Assembly: GCA_903821605.1 (NCBI GenBank)
Contig: CAIJLZ010000014.1
Span: 1 to 64,000, forward strand
DNA: 64,000 nt
From: an uncultured Sphingomonadales bacterium
Lineage (GTDB): Bacteria > Pseudomonadota > Alphaproteobacteria > Sphingomonadales > Sphingomonadaceae
Direction of reading: 5' to 3'
Shown here: piece by piece, positions 1-10,100 of the stretch
Position numbering within the stretch: the first letter of the stretch is position 1
Layout of the letters: every line of letters begins with the position of its first letter
The notes under the pieces: generated by a model
Seen by the model: the letters and a program-made list of their open reading frames with translations, nothing else
Database searches by the model: none
What the model was told of the DNA's origin: nothing
Made by a program: the position numbers and the translations under genes

Positions 1-2
1 CC

Positions 3-44
3 ATCGAATATCGGCGCTTGCAACACCGCAAGCTTGCCGCCTAA
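3..44 (+). pseudogene. probable IS3-family transposase C-terminal end (gene runs off the window edge)
   Basis: Reads IEYRRLQHRKLAA* in frame, resembling the C-terminus of IS3-type OrfB transposases; only 13 codons visible. Confidence 0.4.
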
Positions 45-116
45 CATCAACCACCAGACGAGGCCCGCACTCCGCTAATCTACGCCGCGATCTGAGCCAA
101 ATGTTTTGACGACGGA

Positions 117-261
117 CAATCGGGGCTTAGAGAACGGATTTGGCGTTCCAGCCGCAGGGGCCAGTCAACAGCCCATCGCCATAACCCTTGAATATAACGG
201 GTTTTTCGAATCCCATCTGGAATATAGAACGATTCCAATGAGATATGTGGCGGAGCGGGAG
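117..261. repeat. 145-bp direct repeat, copy A (partner 15723-15867), ending in 14 nt of tRNA-Ser 3' end
   Basis: Hand alignment at constant offset 15606 gives about 13 mismatches in 145 positions; ends with TGGCGGAGCGGGAG. Confidence 0.9.
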
Positions 262-327
262 TCGACCGGGATCGAACCTTCTCTGGGATTTGGCCGGATT
301 TGGTCCGGGTTAGGATTGTTCTTCCAT

Positions 328-495
328 TTACGGGCGTTGATCAGTGCCCTTATTCGATTTGCGCCGCAAATCGCCTTTGCAGCGTTCCGAACAGGTTTTG
401 ACATTATCCCAATCACGCGCCCATTTCTTGCGCCAGGCAAACGGCCTGCCACAGGCCCCGCAGACCTTTGTTGGCAATTCAGTTTTTTGCCGCAT
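328..495 (-). CDS. DUF2256 domain-containing small protein (55 aa)
   Basis: Translation MRQKTELPTKVCGACGRPFAWRKKWARDWDNVKTCSERCKGDLRRKSNKGTDQRP*; typical DUF2256 CxxCxRPFxWRKKWxRDWDxVxxCSxRC pattern; too short for the supplied ORF track. Confidence 0.9.
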   Translation of the reverse strand: MRQKTELPTKVCGACGRPFAWRKKWARDWDNVKTCSERCKGDLRRKSNKGTDQRP

Positions 496-517
496 TCTAG
501 CCATTTACTGCCTGCCT

Positions 518-1864
518 TTACCCGTCAGCGACATGGGCGTCCGGCACCGCATTTCGGACAATGCTGGTGATCATCTCGAGAAGGGGCAGGCGTGTCTGCA
601 TCCGCACGGCGAGCAAGGCTGTGCCGCTGATCTTGCGCTGCACGAACAATGTATCCGTCGGCGGGACGTGCCAAGCCCCGCGGTCTGCCGCGATACTTTC
701 GGCATGATGGCGGATTTGATCGACAAATGATCGGTCGGCAAAGTCGAATAATCCCGGTTTGCCGAGATGCCCCATCAAAACGGTGATCATGTCATCAATC
801 GCCTGACGATGGCGCTGCAGGGTGTTCGGGGCGATGAACCCGACGGTGATCAGTGCTGCGCGCAATGCGTCATGATCTCCTGATAGCCCCGCGCGCATAA
901 GGCGACGATAAGCCTCGACAGTATCGCTCGGCACTGGTCGAGCCGCCCCAAAGTCGAGCAGAACGATGCGTCCGGTATCGGGCTGCCAGCGATAATTGGC
1001 GAAGTTGGGATCTGTCTGCATATACCCGAATTCGAACAGCTCTCGCAGCATCAGCCCGAAAAGGGCGGACATAGCTGTATCGCGCGTGTCCTGCGACGCG
1101 CCCTGCAGGGTTTCGATCGGTTGCCCGGGAACGAAATCCATCGCCAAGACACGCTCTCCGCACAAGTCGTCGATTGGAGTTGGCAGTACGAACGCCAAAT
1201 CATCGGCCAGCATGTCCCGGTAACGTCGCATTTGCACTGCTTCGCGCCGGTAATCAGCCTCCTCGTGCAACTGCCGCTTGGCCTCCCCGAGCAGCGGTGC
1301 AATCTCGAGCGCATCCGGGAGCAAGCCGGATAACCGCAACAAGCTGGCGACATTATCGACGTCGGCATCGATGCTGGCGGCCACACCCGGATACTGCACC
1401 TTGATTGCGAGAACGCGCCCATCAGCCAGCGTCGCGCGGTGAACCTGCCCGATCGAGGCCGCCGCGATGGGGGTAGTCTCGAATTGCACAAACCGGCTGC
1501 GCCAACCCGCGCCCCATGCCTCAACCAGTACCCGGTTTAGCTGCGCGGGCGGCATAAAATGCGCCGCGTCGCGCAGGCGGGCGAGGATCGCAGTAAGTTC
1601 GCCGGGCAACACATCGCCAGCGTCCATCGAAATCATCTGCCCAAGCTTCATCGCTGCGCCACGCAGACGAGAGAGCTGTTCCGTCACGCGCAGCGCATTG
1701 CCGGGTGTCAGCAATAGATCGGAGAGCCTAGGGCGCTGTCCATCCGCCAGCCGGCGGACACCTTCAGCGATCATGCCGCCTGCGATACCACCCGCCAACT
1801 GCCCGAATGATGCCAGGCGCGATAGGCGCGCAGACGGCACCTTGCTGTAACGGGAGCCATTCAT
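518..1864 (-). CDS. ABC1/AarF (UbiB-like) atypical kinase family protein
   Basis: AASIGQVHRATLADGRVLAIKVQYPGV, LRGAAMKLGQMIS and LLDFGAARPV motifs; start placed at MNGSRYSK, overlapping the upstream stop. Confidence 0.88.
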   Translation of the reverse strand: MNGSRYSKVPSARLSRLASFGQLAGGIAGGMIAEGVRRLADGQRPRLSDLLLTPGNALRVTEQLSRLRGAAMKLGQMISMDAGDVLPGELTAILARLRDAAHFMPPAQLNRVLVEAWGAGWRSRFVQFETTPIAAASIGQVHRATLADGRVLAIKVQYPGVAASIDADVDNVASLLRLSGLLPDALEIAPLLGEAKRQLHEEADYRREAVQMRRYRDMLADDLAFVLPTPIDDLCGERVLAMDFVPGQPIETLQGASQDTRDTAMSALFGLMLRELFEFGYMQTDPNFANYRWQPDTGRIVLLDFGAARPVPSDTVEAYRRLMRAGLSGDHDALRAALITVGFIAPNTLQRHRQAIDDMITVLMGHLGKPGLFDFADRSFVDQIRHHAESIAADRGAWHVPPTDTLFVQRKISGTALLAVRMQTRLPLLEMITSIVRNAVPDAHVADG

Positions 1865-2205
1865 TTGAGACTTGCCTGCAGCGTTGGCCTGACCTTCAGA
1901 AAGGCGAGATAGGCTCGTTCCAGCGCACGCGCGATGATGGGAATGCGCGCGGCCTGTCCCAGTGGCCAGAGGATTGGAACCGCGCGCCACATGGCAGCAA
2001 AGGCTTCGGCCCCTGATAGTAACACGCCGTTCTCGCTTGCATGGAACCGCGCCAAGAGGGTTTGCCGGTCAAGCGGGCAGATCGCGTCTGGCGGTGACAC
2101 ATCTTGGAATGTGATCGCGCCCCGCCGATCCAGCCATCGCATGAGCGCAATCTCGCGAGCGCAAAGCGGACAACTGCCATCAAACCACACAATTAAAATC
2201 GCCAT
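1861..2205 (-). CDS. DCC-family thiol-disulfide oxidoreductase-like protein (DUF393)
   Basis: Starts MAILIVWFDGSCPLCAREIALMRW; DGxCPLC motif; ATGA overlap with downstream ABC1 kinase. Confidence 0.88.
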   Translation of the reverse strand: MAILIVWFDGSCPLCAREIALMRWLDRRGAITFQDVSPPDAICPLDRQTLLARFHASENGVLLSGAEAFAAMWRAVPILWPLGQAARIPIIARALERAYLAFLKVRPTLQASLK

Positions 2206-2304
2206 GATAGCATCGCTACAGCCGTTGCTCTGAACTGTCAGCATGGGCATTCGGCCGTATTAAATAGAACTGAGAGTTTATGTGAAGCAGCGCCTGGGTG
2301 CGGC

Positions 2305-2404
2305 GCCAGTCCTTGAGTTTGCCGAACATGTTTTCGATCCTGTGGCGCTGGCGGTAGAGCGCAGTGTCGTAGGGAATATGGCCCGCGGTTCTATGGGCTA
2401 CCAC
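2305..2404 (-). pseudogene. IS5-family transposase C-terminal remnant
   Basis: IPYDTALYRQRHRIENMFGKLKDWRR, a characteristic IS5-type C-terminal motif; then diverges; N-terminus absent. Confidence 0.8.
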
Positions 2405-2617
2405 TCAATGAAGAGCGGATCCTGCTGGTCCGGCAGGTGCTGGATGTTCCAGAACTATGCGACATAGGTGCGGAAAAAGTCGTACCTTTCCTTGCCGGCT
2501 CCACCCTAAATTGGAAAGATGCCGGAGACGCCGAATAACATCAGGATGGCAGTTGAGGCTTTATTTCAAGTTAGTCTGACTTCCGGTCTCAGTCGCATTC
2601 GGCCCCAAGCCTTCCCG

Positions 2618-3166
2618 TCAAGGGTGACGGGTCTGACGAACAATCGACCAGTCATACCCCAGCGACGCCACTCGCTGGCGGAGCATCTGTCTGACATCAT
2701 CTGCCGGATGGGCACTGCGCGACAGCACCCAGAGGTAACGTCCGGAAGGCTCACCTACGATTGACCATTGATAGTTGTCGTCATGGTCAAGCACCCAGTA
2801 GTCGCCATAAAAGGGCCAGAAGAAGGTGACTTTGAGCTTGGCATTGGTGGCGGGGTCCACGACCCGGGCCTTGCCAGTTGCGCTTGTCGCACGGCCATCG
2901 ACGGATACCTTACGGCAGCTGTTCAAGACCCTGATGGAGCCGTCCGGGTTCATGGAATAATCCGCAACCACAGCCTCGCAGTCCTTCTGGAACGGGGCTT
3001 CATAGCGATAGAGTTCGAACCAGCGGCCGAGATAGCGATCGAGATCGACGGACTTCGGGGGTTGCGGAACGTTGCGATTGCCCACGGGCCTCGATGAAAA
3101 ACTAGCGCATCCGGCCAGAGTGGCAAGCATAACTAGCAGGACCAGTTTCCCTCTGACGCTCTGCAT
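2618..3166 (-). CDS. lipocalin family lipoprotein (Blc-like)
   Basis: Lipobox LAGCAS; YLGRWFELYRYEAPFQKDC; YWVLDHDDNYQWSIVGEPSGRYLWVLSR. Confidence 0.92.
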   Translation of the reverse strand: MQSVRGKLVLLVMLATLAGCASFSSRPVGNRNVPQPPKSVDLDRYLGRWFELYRYEAPFQKDCEAVVADYSMNPDGSIRVLNSCRKVSVDGRATSATGKARVVDPATNAKLKVTFFWPFYGDYWVLDHDDNYQWSIVGEPSGRYLWVLSRSAHPADDVRQMLRQRVASLGYDWSIVRQTRHP

Positions 3167-3214
3167 TACCTATCTCCTTGCCATCACTCACCACGTTCCA
3201 GCGCTGCAACAATG

Positions 3215-3396
3215 TGCTGCGCTAACCGGTTCCACCAGAGCCGAACCGGCTCATGGCAGATGTCGATACCGCGCTCAAACAGCAAATCCTAGACGTTCCG
3301 CCGGCGCAGTGGAAAGCGGACATACATCATTACCGCCAGGCGTATCACCTCGGGCGAGGAGTTAAAGTAGCGGATCGGGATATCAGATTTACTCAT
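3215..3396 (-). pseudogene. IS6-family transposase N-terminal remnant with in-frame amber codon
   Basis: Reverse-strand reading MSKSDIPIRYFNSSPEVIRLAVMMYVRFPLRRRNV*DLLFERGIDICHEPVRLWWNRL matches the IS6 N-terminal pattern. Confidence 0.85.
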
Positions 3397-3472
3397 CCAC
3401 CTGATTTGTCGCGGCCTCAGCCTGCAGGCAATTTTACTCTGACAACGCCTGAGGATCGCCCCCCCCTAACGG

Positions 3473-4213
3473 TTAAAGCGAACTGCCACCGTCAACGCGG
3501 AATTCAGCGCCGGTTGTAAACGCTGATTCATCCGACGCGAGATAGACGGCCATAGCGGCAATTTCCTCCGGCTTGCCCAGCCGGCCAATGGGATGGCCTG
3601 CAACCCAGCCATCATACACGGCCTTGGGATCGTCTGTCTGGGCCAATACCTTGTCCTGGATCGGGGTAACGATGAGGCCCGGCAGGATCGTGTTGCAGCG
3701 AATGCCATAGCCCTGTCTAGCACAGTGCAGGGCAATGGACTTGGTCATGTGAATGACCGCCGCCTTGGCCGCATTATAGGCCAGCAGATCAGGTTGCGCG
3801 CGCACGCCACACATGGAGGAAATGTTGATAAGCGATCCGCCATGAGCCTTCATCAGCGGGATCGTGAACTTGCATCCCAGAAAGACGCCGATCGCATCGA
3901 TGTCCATTTCATGGCGGAACTGGTCCAGGGTCACGTCCTCGATCGAGCCGAACGTGGTAATGCCCGCATTGTTGACCACGACATCAAGCCGATCGACAGT
4001 CCGCAGAACCGACTGCCAGTCCGCCTCGCTGGTCACGTCAAGGCGGGCGAAACGGCTTGCTTCGCCAAGTTCGTCGGCCAGTGCCTGCCCTGCTGCCGCG
4101 TCGATATCAGCTATGATGACCGAGGCGCCTTCAGCCACGAAGCGGCGGACCATCGCCTCGCCCAGTCCTGACGCGCCACCTGTCACTAGTGTGTGCTTGC
4201 CTTGCAGTCGCAT
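3473..4213 (-). CDS. SDR family NAD(P)-dependent oxidoreductase
   Basis: TGGASGLG cofactor motif, NNAGI, YNAAKAA active site. Confidence 0.92.
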   Translation of the reverse strand: MRLQGKHTLVTGGASGLGEAMVRRFVAEGASVIIADIDAAAGQALADELGEASRFARLDVTSEADWQSVLRTVDRLDVVVNNAGITTFGSIEDVTLDQFRHEMDIDAIGVFLGCKFTIPLMKAHGGSLINISSMCGVRAQPDLLAYNAAKAAVIHMTKSIALHCARQGYGIRCNTILPGLIVTPIQDKVLAQTDDPKAVYDGWVAGHPIGRLGKPEEIAAMAVYLASDESAFTTGAEFRVDGGSSL

Positions 4214-4227
4214 CTTTCCCTCCAGTG

Positions 4228-5640
4228 TTATGCGTTTTTATAACGATAAGCTGCGGCGCGTCGGCCTGCCTCACGGCCCAGCACCACCGCCGGGCCGATC
4301 GACATCCCGCCGCCGGCATATCGTTTGCCCATCAGCACGCCCAGCACTTCTCCGGCAGCGAAGAGCCCTGGAATGGGTACCCCCGCCTCGTCCAACACGC
4401 GACATTCGCGGTCGATATCCAGCCCGGCGCCGGTCACGCCGATGGTCGATGCCCGGACTTCGCAGGCGTAAAAAGGACCGGTCCGCACCGGGAAGGCCTT
4501 TTCCTCCTGCTGGAAGAAGTGGCTGTCGACGCGTGCATCACAGTCGGCGTTGTACTGTTCCACGCTGTAGGCCAGCGCGCGCGGGTCGAGTTTACATTTA
4601 ACGGCCAGCTGCTCCAGCGTTTCGCCAACAAGGATTTCGCCCTTGGCAACGCGCTTGCGAATGGTATCTTCTTCCCACGTTGGCAGATTGATGCCTGCGC
4701 CATAGGGATCAAGATAGCGAATATCATGGCTGGCGGTCCTAAGCGCGGCTTCGTCAAATATTGCCCATCCGCGCGCCTCGGGCTGCTCGTTCAGTGCATA
4801 GCCGGTGATGGAATAGCTCGCCATTTCCGGGATGAAGCGTCGGGCCTGAATGTTCACCAGCATGAGCCATGGCGGCAGGAACGGTTCAAGGTTCTTGCCA
4901 TGGCCGGAACTGGGCAACAGCAGCCCGGTATCGTGGCCGGTAATGGCCGCACCGATGCTTTCACCAAGGGTAATACCATCGCCAAGGATAAACGGCGCAG
5001 CATTATGCACGGCCCAGACCCGATCCCCGTGCTGGGCTGCGGTGGGATAAAAACGGGCGCGCATTTCCGGCGAGTTGCCGAACCCGCCGGTGGTCACCAC
5101 GACCGCAGGCGCGCGCAGTTCAACGCCAAGTGCGCGGATGCCCACTACCTGCCCGTTTTCGACTAGCAGGCCGTCCACACGTGTTGCCAGTGCGGTATCG
5201 ATGCCCAGCGCGCCCACGCGGTTAATCAGCACGTCGGCAATGCCTGATCCGGCACCGGCGCTGGGATGGGCACGGGGCACAGGCTCTACTCCGCCTTTCA
5301 CCAGCTGGGCCGGTGGGAACAGAGCGCCCAGCTCGATCAGCCATTCAAGGCACGGGCCGCTTTCATCGCAAATGACGCGAAACAGGTCCGGCTTGATGCG
5401 CCATTGGTTGATCGTCATGACATAATCGAACATGGCGTCGGCACTGTCATCATAGCCGCGAGCACGCTGCACGCTGGTGCCCGCAGCATAGAAAACCCCA
5501 CCCGATTGCGCTGTCGCACCGCCAAGTCTGGTGTCGGCCTCAAGAACCATGACCCGTGCACCGGCAAGGTGTGCCTCAATGGCGGCGCACATTCCGGCCC
5601 CCCCGCCACCAACAATAATTACGTCATAATCGTAAGCCAT
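4228..5640 (-). CDS. FAD-dependent oxidoreductase, fumarate reductase/3-ketosteroid dehydrogenase-like
   Basis: YDVIIVGGGGAGMCAAIEAHLAGARVMVLEAD N-terminal dinucleotide fold; GGGMSIGPAVVLGREAGR C-terminus; start at MAYDYD. Confidence 0.88.
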   Translation of the reverse strand: MAYDYDVIIVGGGGAGMCAAIEAHLAGARVMVLEADTRLGGATAQSGGVFYAAGTSVQRARGYDDSADAMFDYVMTINQWRIKPDLFRVICDESGPCLEWLIELGALFPPAQLVKGGVEPVPRAHPSAGAGSGIADVLINRVGALGIDTALATRVDGLLVENGQVVGIRALGVELRAPAVVVTTGGFGNSPEMRARFYPTAAQHGDRVWAVHNAAPFILGDGITLGESIGAAITGHDTGLLLPSSGHGKNLEPFLPPWLMLVNIQARRFIPEMASYSITGYALNEQPEARGWAIFDEAALRTASHDIRYLDPYGAGINLPTWEEDTIRKRVAKGEILVGETLEQLAVKCKLDPRALAYSVEQYNADCDARVDSHFFQQEEKAFPVRTGPFYACEVRASTIGVTGAGLDIDRECRVLDEAGVPIPGLFAAGEVLGVLMGKRYAGGGMSIGPAVVLGREAGRRAAAYRYKNA

Positions 5641-5669
5641 CTGATGGTCCTTTGGGATGCTTGAACCGA

Positions 5670-6443
5670 TCAATATTTGTAGGACTGTCCACCATCGATG
5701 GTGATGACGGCGCCGTTGACAAAATTCGCTTCACCCGACAGCAGGAACGCGGTGAGTGCCGCCACTTCCTCCGGACGACCAAAACGGCGCATCGGATTGT
5801 TTGAGACAAATTCCTGGCCCACGGCTTCCCAATTGTCGCCCCCGATCTGGCGCAGCGAGCCTTCGACCATCGCCGTAATAATCGCACCCGGCGCAATCGC
5901 GTTGATCTGGATGCCATATTGACCATATTCGACGGCGCTGTTGCGGGTCAGGCCGACCACGCCATGCTTGCTGGCAGCATAGCCCGACTGGTTGCCAACG
6001 CCGCGAATGCCGCCGACCGAGGCGCTATTGACGATAGCGCCATGCCCCTGTTCACGCATCACCTTCAATACTTCAGCCAGGCCGAAGAATACGCCATCGA
6101 GATTGACCTTGACCACGCGATGAAATTCATCCGCACCGAAATTTTCGGTCGGGTTCTGGCGGCCTTCGATCCCGGCATTGTTGAAAAAGGCATCAATCCG
6201 ACCAAAAGTCGCCATGGTTTTCGCCACATAAGCCTGCACATCTTCAAGCTTAGACACGTCGGCCGCCACGCACAGCGTTCTGGTGCCAGCGGGCAAGGTG
6301 GCGACCGCTGTTTCCAGAGCTTTATCCTGCAGGTCGACCATGACCAAGATCGCGCCTTCCTGCGCCAGACGCTGGGCCGTCGCCAGCCCCAGTCCAGCCG
6401 CCGCCCCCGTGATGATGACCACCTTATCGACAAAACGGTTCAT
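5670..6443 (-). CDS. SDR family oxidoreductase
   Basis: TGAAAGLGLATAQRL, FNNAGIEG, SGYAASKHGVVGLTRN. Confidence 0.92.
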   Translation of the reverse strand: MNRFVDKVVIITGAAAGLGLATAQRLAQEGAILVMVDLQDKALETAVATLPAGTRTLCVAADVSKLEDVQAYVAKTMATFGRIDAFFNNAGIEGRQNPTENFGADEFHRVVKVNLDGVFFGLAEVLKVMREQGHGAIVNSASVGGIRGVGNQSGYAASKHGVVGLTRNSAVEYGQYGIQINAIAPGAIITAMVEGSLRQIGGDNWEAVGQEFVSNNPMRRFGRPEEVAALTAFLLSGEANFVNGAVITIDGGQSYKY

Positions 6444-6604
6444 GATTTTCCTCTCCTTCGAATCCCTGATTCAGCAAAAACAGCAGGCATAGTCTTAGCC
6501 ACCCCGGTCGCGGTCTACCGCCTCCGATATGTCATAGAGGGGCGCTGTCAGTCTAATCGCAACTCGTCTCCCTTTCGCGCAGCTTGGCCCAAAAACACAG
6601 ACCG

Positions 6605-6907
6605 TCAGGCGACGAGCGACTGCCACTCGGCCAACGCGGCCGAGCGGCGAAGCTTGTAGGTTTGACGATCGACGAGATGGCGTTCCTGAGAAAAGTGATT
6701 GTGAAAGGAGGCGTGAACCGAGGCGAATTTCTGTATGCTTTTCATTCGCCGGAACCGCTGCATGGCGCGCTCTCGTCGTCGGAACTGGAGGTGGGAATTT
6801 TCTGCCCGATTGTTTAGCCAGCGCCCCATCTCGCGTCGGTCAAGATTGCCAAGTTCACGCATCGCCGCTGGGTAGGATCGCAGCCCATCGGTGACGATTA
6901 GGCTCCT
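6605..6907 (-). pseudogene. IS6-family transposase C-terminal remnant
   Basis: LIVTDGLRSYPAAMRELGNLDRREMGRWLNNRAENSHLQFRRRERAMQRFRRMKSIQKFASVHASFHNHF; N-terminus missing. Confidence 0.88.
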
Positions 6908-7025
6908 GCGCAAACGGGCCGAAGCGGACCGTTCGTTAGCCTAACTAGGCTGCAACGGGTGCGCTATCGGTCAAACGTCAATATATGCTCACAGTTTGTG
7001 CGCAAAATCAGGCGTGTGACCGAAG

Positions 7026-7053
7026 TAATATATTGTATTAGATTAATATATTA
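7026..7053. repeat. AT-rich inverted repeat TAATATATT-n10-AATATATTA
   Basis: Perfect 9-bp arms read directly; sits in a short AT-rich patch downstream of the primase gene. Confidence 0.75.
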
Positions 7054-7170
7054 TTTTTGACCCCCGGTCGTTAATTCGCGGTTGCGTGAACTTTGGATCG
7101 GGGGCGGTTTCCCCCTCGAACCCTTTATAGTTTTACCCTCCCCCCCCGGGGGCGCGGAAATTCCCGCCAG

Positions 7171-10100
7171 TCAGGCCACCAACTCCGCGCCTGTCACCAC
7201 TTCGCAGTTGGCCAATGGCCCAAGCCGCTCGGTGAGCCACGCTGCCGGGTCCGGGATCAAATTCAGGTTGAACATCGAGGTCCGGACCTTCTGACCGGAT
7301 CCCTCAGGCCGGTAGGTCACCGCAGCCGAGGAGCGGGACATTTCGCTATTATAGAAGATCCTATAATAGCAATTTGTCCCGGTCCTCTGCCCGTCCTTCC
7401 GCGCCGCCTCGTAGTTTGGCCACAGGTCGGGGAAGCACTTCGCCCGGTCCGCGGCGTTGTCGAGAACTGCCCCGCGCACCGCCATCATGTCGGTGCGGTT
7501 GGGAACAAGGTCAGCCCAGTCGATCACCTCGTCTGCGGTGATGGGCAGGACGATATCCGTCAGCAGATCGACCTGAAGAGGGCTCTCGGCGGTGCGGTTG
7601 ACACCCCGGCCCCGTCCCAGCGCCTGAACCAGTTCAGCCTCACAGATATTCCAACGGATGGCCTCTGCAATCGGGTCGGGATGATGTTCCCCCATGACCA
7701 TGCGCGATCGACCATTAGGACGACGGATCACACGCTCGGTCAGCGGGTACCACCAGCTTTGGTTGTCATTATCCTCTTTGGGCGGCCGACCGGTGAGCGC
7801 AATTTGCAGCTTGGCGATCACGGCAGGTGCGGGAAGCGTGCGGCCCATGATGACCATGCCGGCGACAACGCCCCACCGATCGAGACCGCTCAGCGCGTTG
7901 AAGTGGGCGGTTTCCAGATTGGCCGGGAGTTCCCCCTCGGCGAGCGCCGCCATTGCCCGCATCTGTCCAATTGCGAGAACCGGCGCAGCGCCGCCACCAA
8001 TCTGTCTCGACCGGGCGGCAAGGTATGTCCGCAGGGCACGCAGGTTGTTGGCTGCAGTCGTGTGGTCCCGTTCTTTCGCCTGTGGCCCCGGCACCAGTGC
8101 CTTGCTGCTCACCGGGGCGCCCAGTACTTGGCGGATCCGCACATGCGGTGCTTTCGCGGCCACAGCGGGGGCGACGGCCATACCGGGCAGAAAGGGCGTA
8201 ACCAGTTCCTGCCGCATGGTCGCATCAATGTGCAGGACCGGGACCTTCTCGACCCACCCAGTCCGGATCGATGACCGCCACAGGAGGTCCAGCGACCTGA
8301 CCGTTCCATTGGGCGTATGCATCCTGCCCACCTGTACACCCCAGGCATCATGACCTGCCTCCAGCGCCTGGGCGAGGATTGACCACATCGCCGCGGCACG
8401 GCCCGGCGGAGCCCAGGCATGGCTGCGCCGCGGCATTACCGCGCTCAATCGCTTGGCGCGTTCCTCGGTGGACATGCCCGGCAGGATTTCCGGATCCCGG
8501 AGCCTGCCACGTTCGAGCTTTGCGGCATCCCGACAGATGGCAGAGGTCAACATTGCGGCCCGCAGGTCAGCCAGGCGCAGAGGACCTTGCCGGGTCCGCT
8601 CCAGCACCTTCCAAAGCTTCAGCCGGTGCTCGATCAGGAACTGGGTCTCGGGATAGTCATAGGCGTTCTTGTGGTCGTAGCAGCGCAGGTCCGCGTCATA
8701 GGGATCGAGGCTATCGACGGTAATCTGGACCGGATTATCGGCACCGCGAAGGCCGGACTGCCAGAACCCCTCGTCAATCACCAATAGTGCCGGCCGGCCG
8801 ATGGCCTTGGGCATGGCGTGGAACAGACTGTCATGCGCGCAGATGATCACCTGCACGGATTTGGCGAGCTGCTTCTGTCGCTGGTAGCCGCAAACTTCGT
8901 AATGCGGGCAATGGAAGATCTTGCTGTCGCGCTTCACCCCGCACACGGCCTGCTCGACCGATAGCTCGGCCGCCAGGGCATCGGCCTGCGCGTCGGGATC
9001 GCGGCACATGCGCTGGTCCGGATTGTCAGGTGCAGGATCGGGCGCGGTGCGTCCCTTCCATAGGACCGCAGCTATGCCCTCGGCAGCAAAGGCCGCAACC
9101 TGTTCTTCGCCCAGATCATGGCGCGGCACGGCAAAGACCACTTTGCCGCCGCTCAGCCTTTTGGCCGCCAAGGCCGTTATGATCTGCTCGCGCACCTGGC
9201 TGGTTTTGCCCAGCCCGACATCGACCGGCAGTCCCAGCATCGGTACCGGTGTGGTTTCGGCGCTCTCGGCATCATCCGGTTCTGCCAGAAGGTGATCGTG
9301 ATATGCGCTTGCGGCAGCCATGAACTCAGCTACCTGTCTGGCAAGTTCGGCGCGCGCCTCTGCGACATCATGACGGGGTTCGGGATAGGTCGGCTCACTG
9401 GCCGCCACCCACCGAGCCGAGGCAATACAGTCCCGCAGGGCTTGCTGACCCATCGCCTGCACGAGGTCATTCGCGTCGCCTGCGATCGGTGGAATGGCCA
9501 GCCGTGCATCAATGTCGCGCGCGGCCTGGGTCGCGGCCGTCACGCCCGGGTTGTCTGTGCGATCCGGCTTGTCGTCGTTGTCGGCGATGATTGTAAAGTC
9601 AGTCGTCGGATAACGCTGGCGTAGGACCCGGGCGACCCGCTGAAGGTTGCCAGCATCGAACGCGACAATCACCGGGTCACCTGTGACCTCATGGATGCTC
9701 GCCCCGGTTGCCCAACCTTCGCAGATCAGCAGATGGGGCGTGTCGGCAGCCCATTCGCCAATAACCGCAAAATGGTCGGCTTTGGCACCGCCGGTCAGAA
9801 ACCGCTTGTTGCCTTGCCGATCGATGCGCTGGAGCGTGTGGATGGCGCCGTTGATGTCGTGCAGGCCGATCACCAATCGCCCGGCCGTATCGATCAGGAT
9901 GCCGTGGGGCTGGATGCCCTTGGTGACCAGATAGGGATGGCCAGCTGGTGCCGGACTGGCCTCAGCAAGGACCTGCTGTGCCTCAACTCGGGCTTTCGCT
10001 GCCAGTTGTTCGCGGGAGGGTTCGGGAGCCTTGAGACGTGGTCTGGGAACCGCTTTGGGTGTCCCTGAGCCCGTTGGCCTGACACCGGTGCGTTCGGCGA

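Noticed and set aside
106-570. 154-aa + strand ORF containing ENGFGVPAAGASQQ
   Set aside because: Reads through the direct repeat and tRNA-end remnant and is antisense to the DUF2256 gene; not a plausible protein
2400-2520. Possible additional transposase fragment (minus strand GGAGKERYDFFRTYVA*FWNIQHLPDQQDPLFIEW)
   Set aside because: Interrupted by stops and not confidently assignable to any family
7093-8274. 393-aa + strand ORF opposite the primase
   Set aside because: Antisense to a coherent 1059-aa protein with recognisable TOPRIM and Walker motifs
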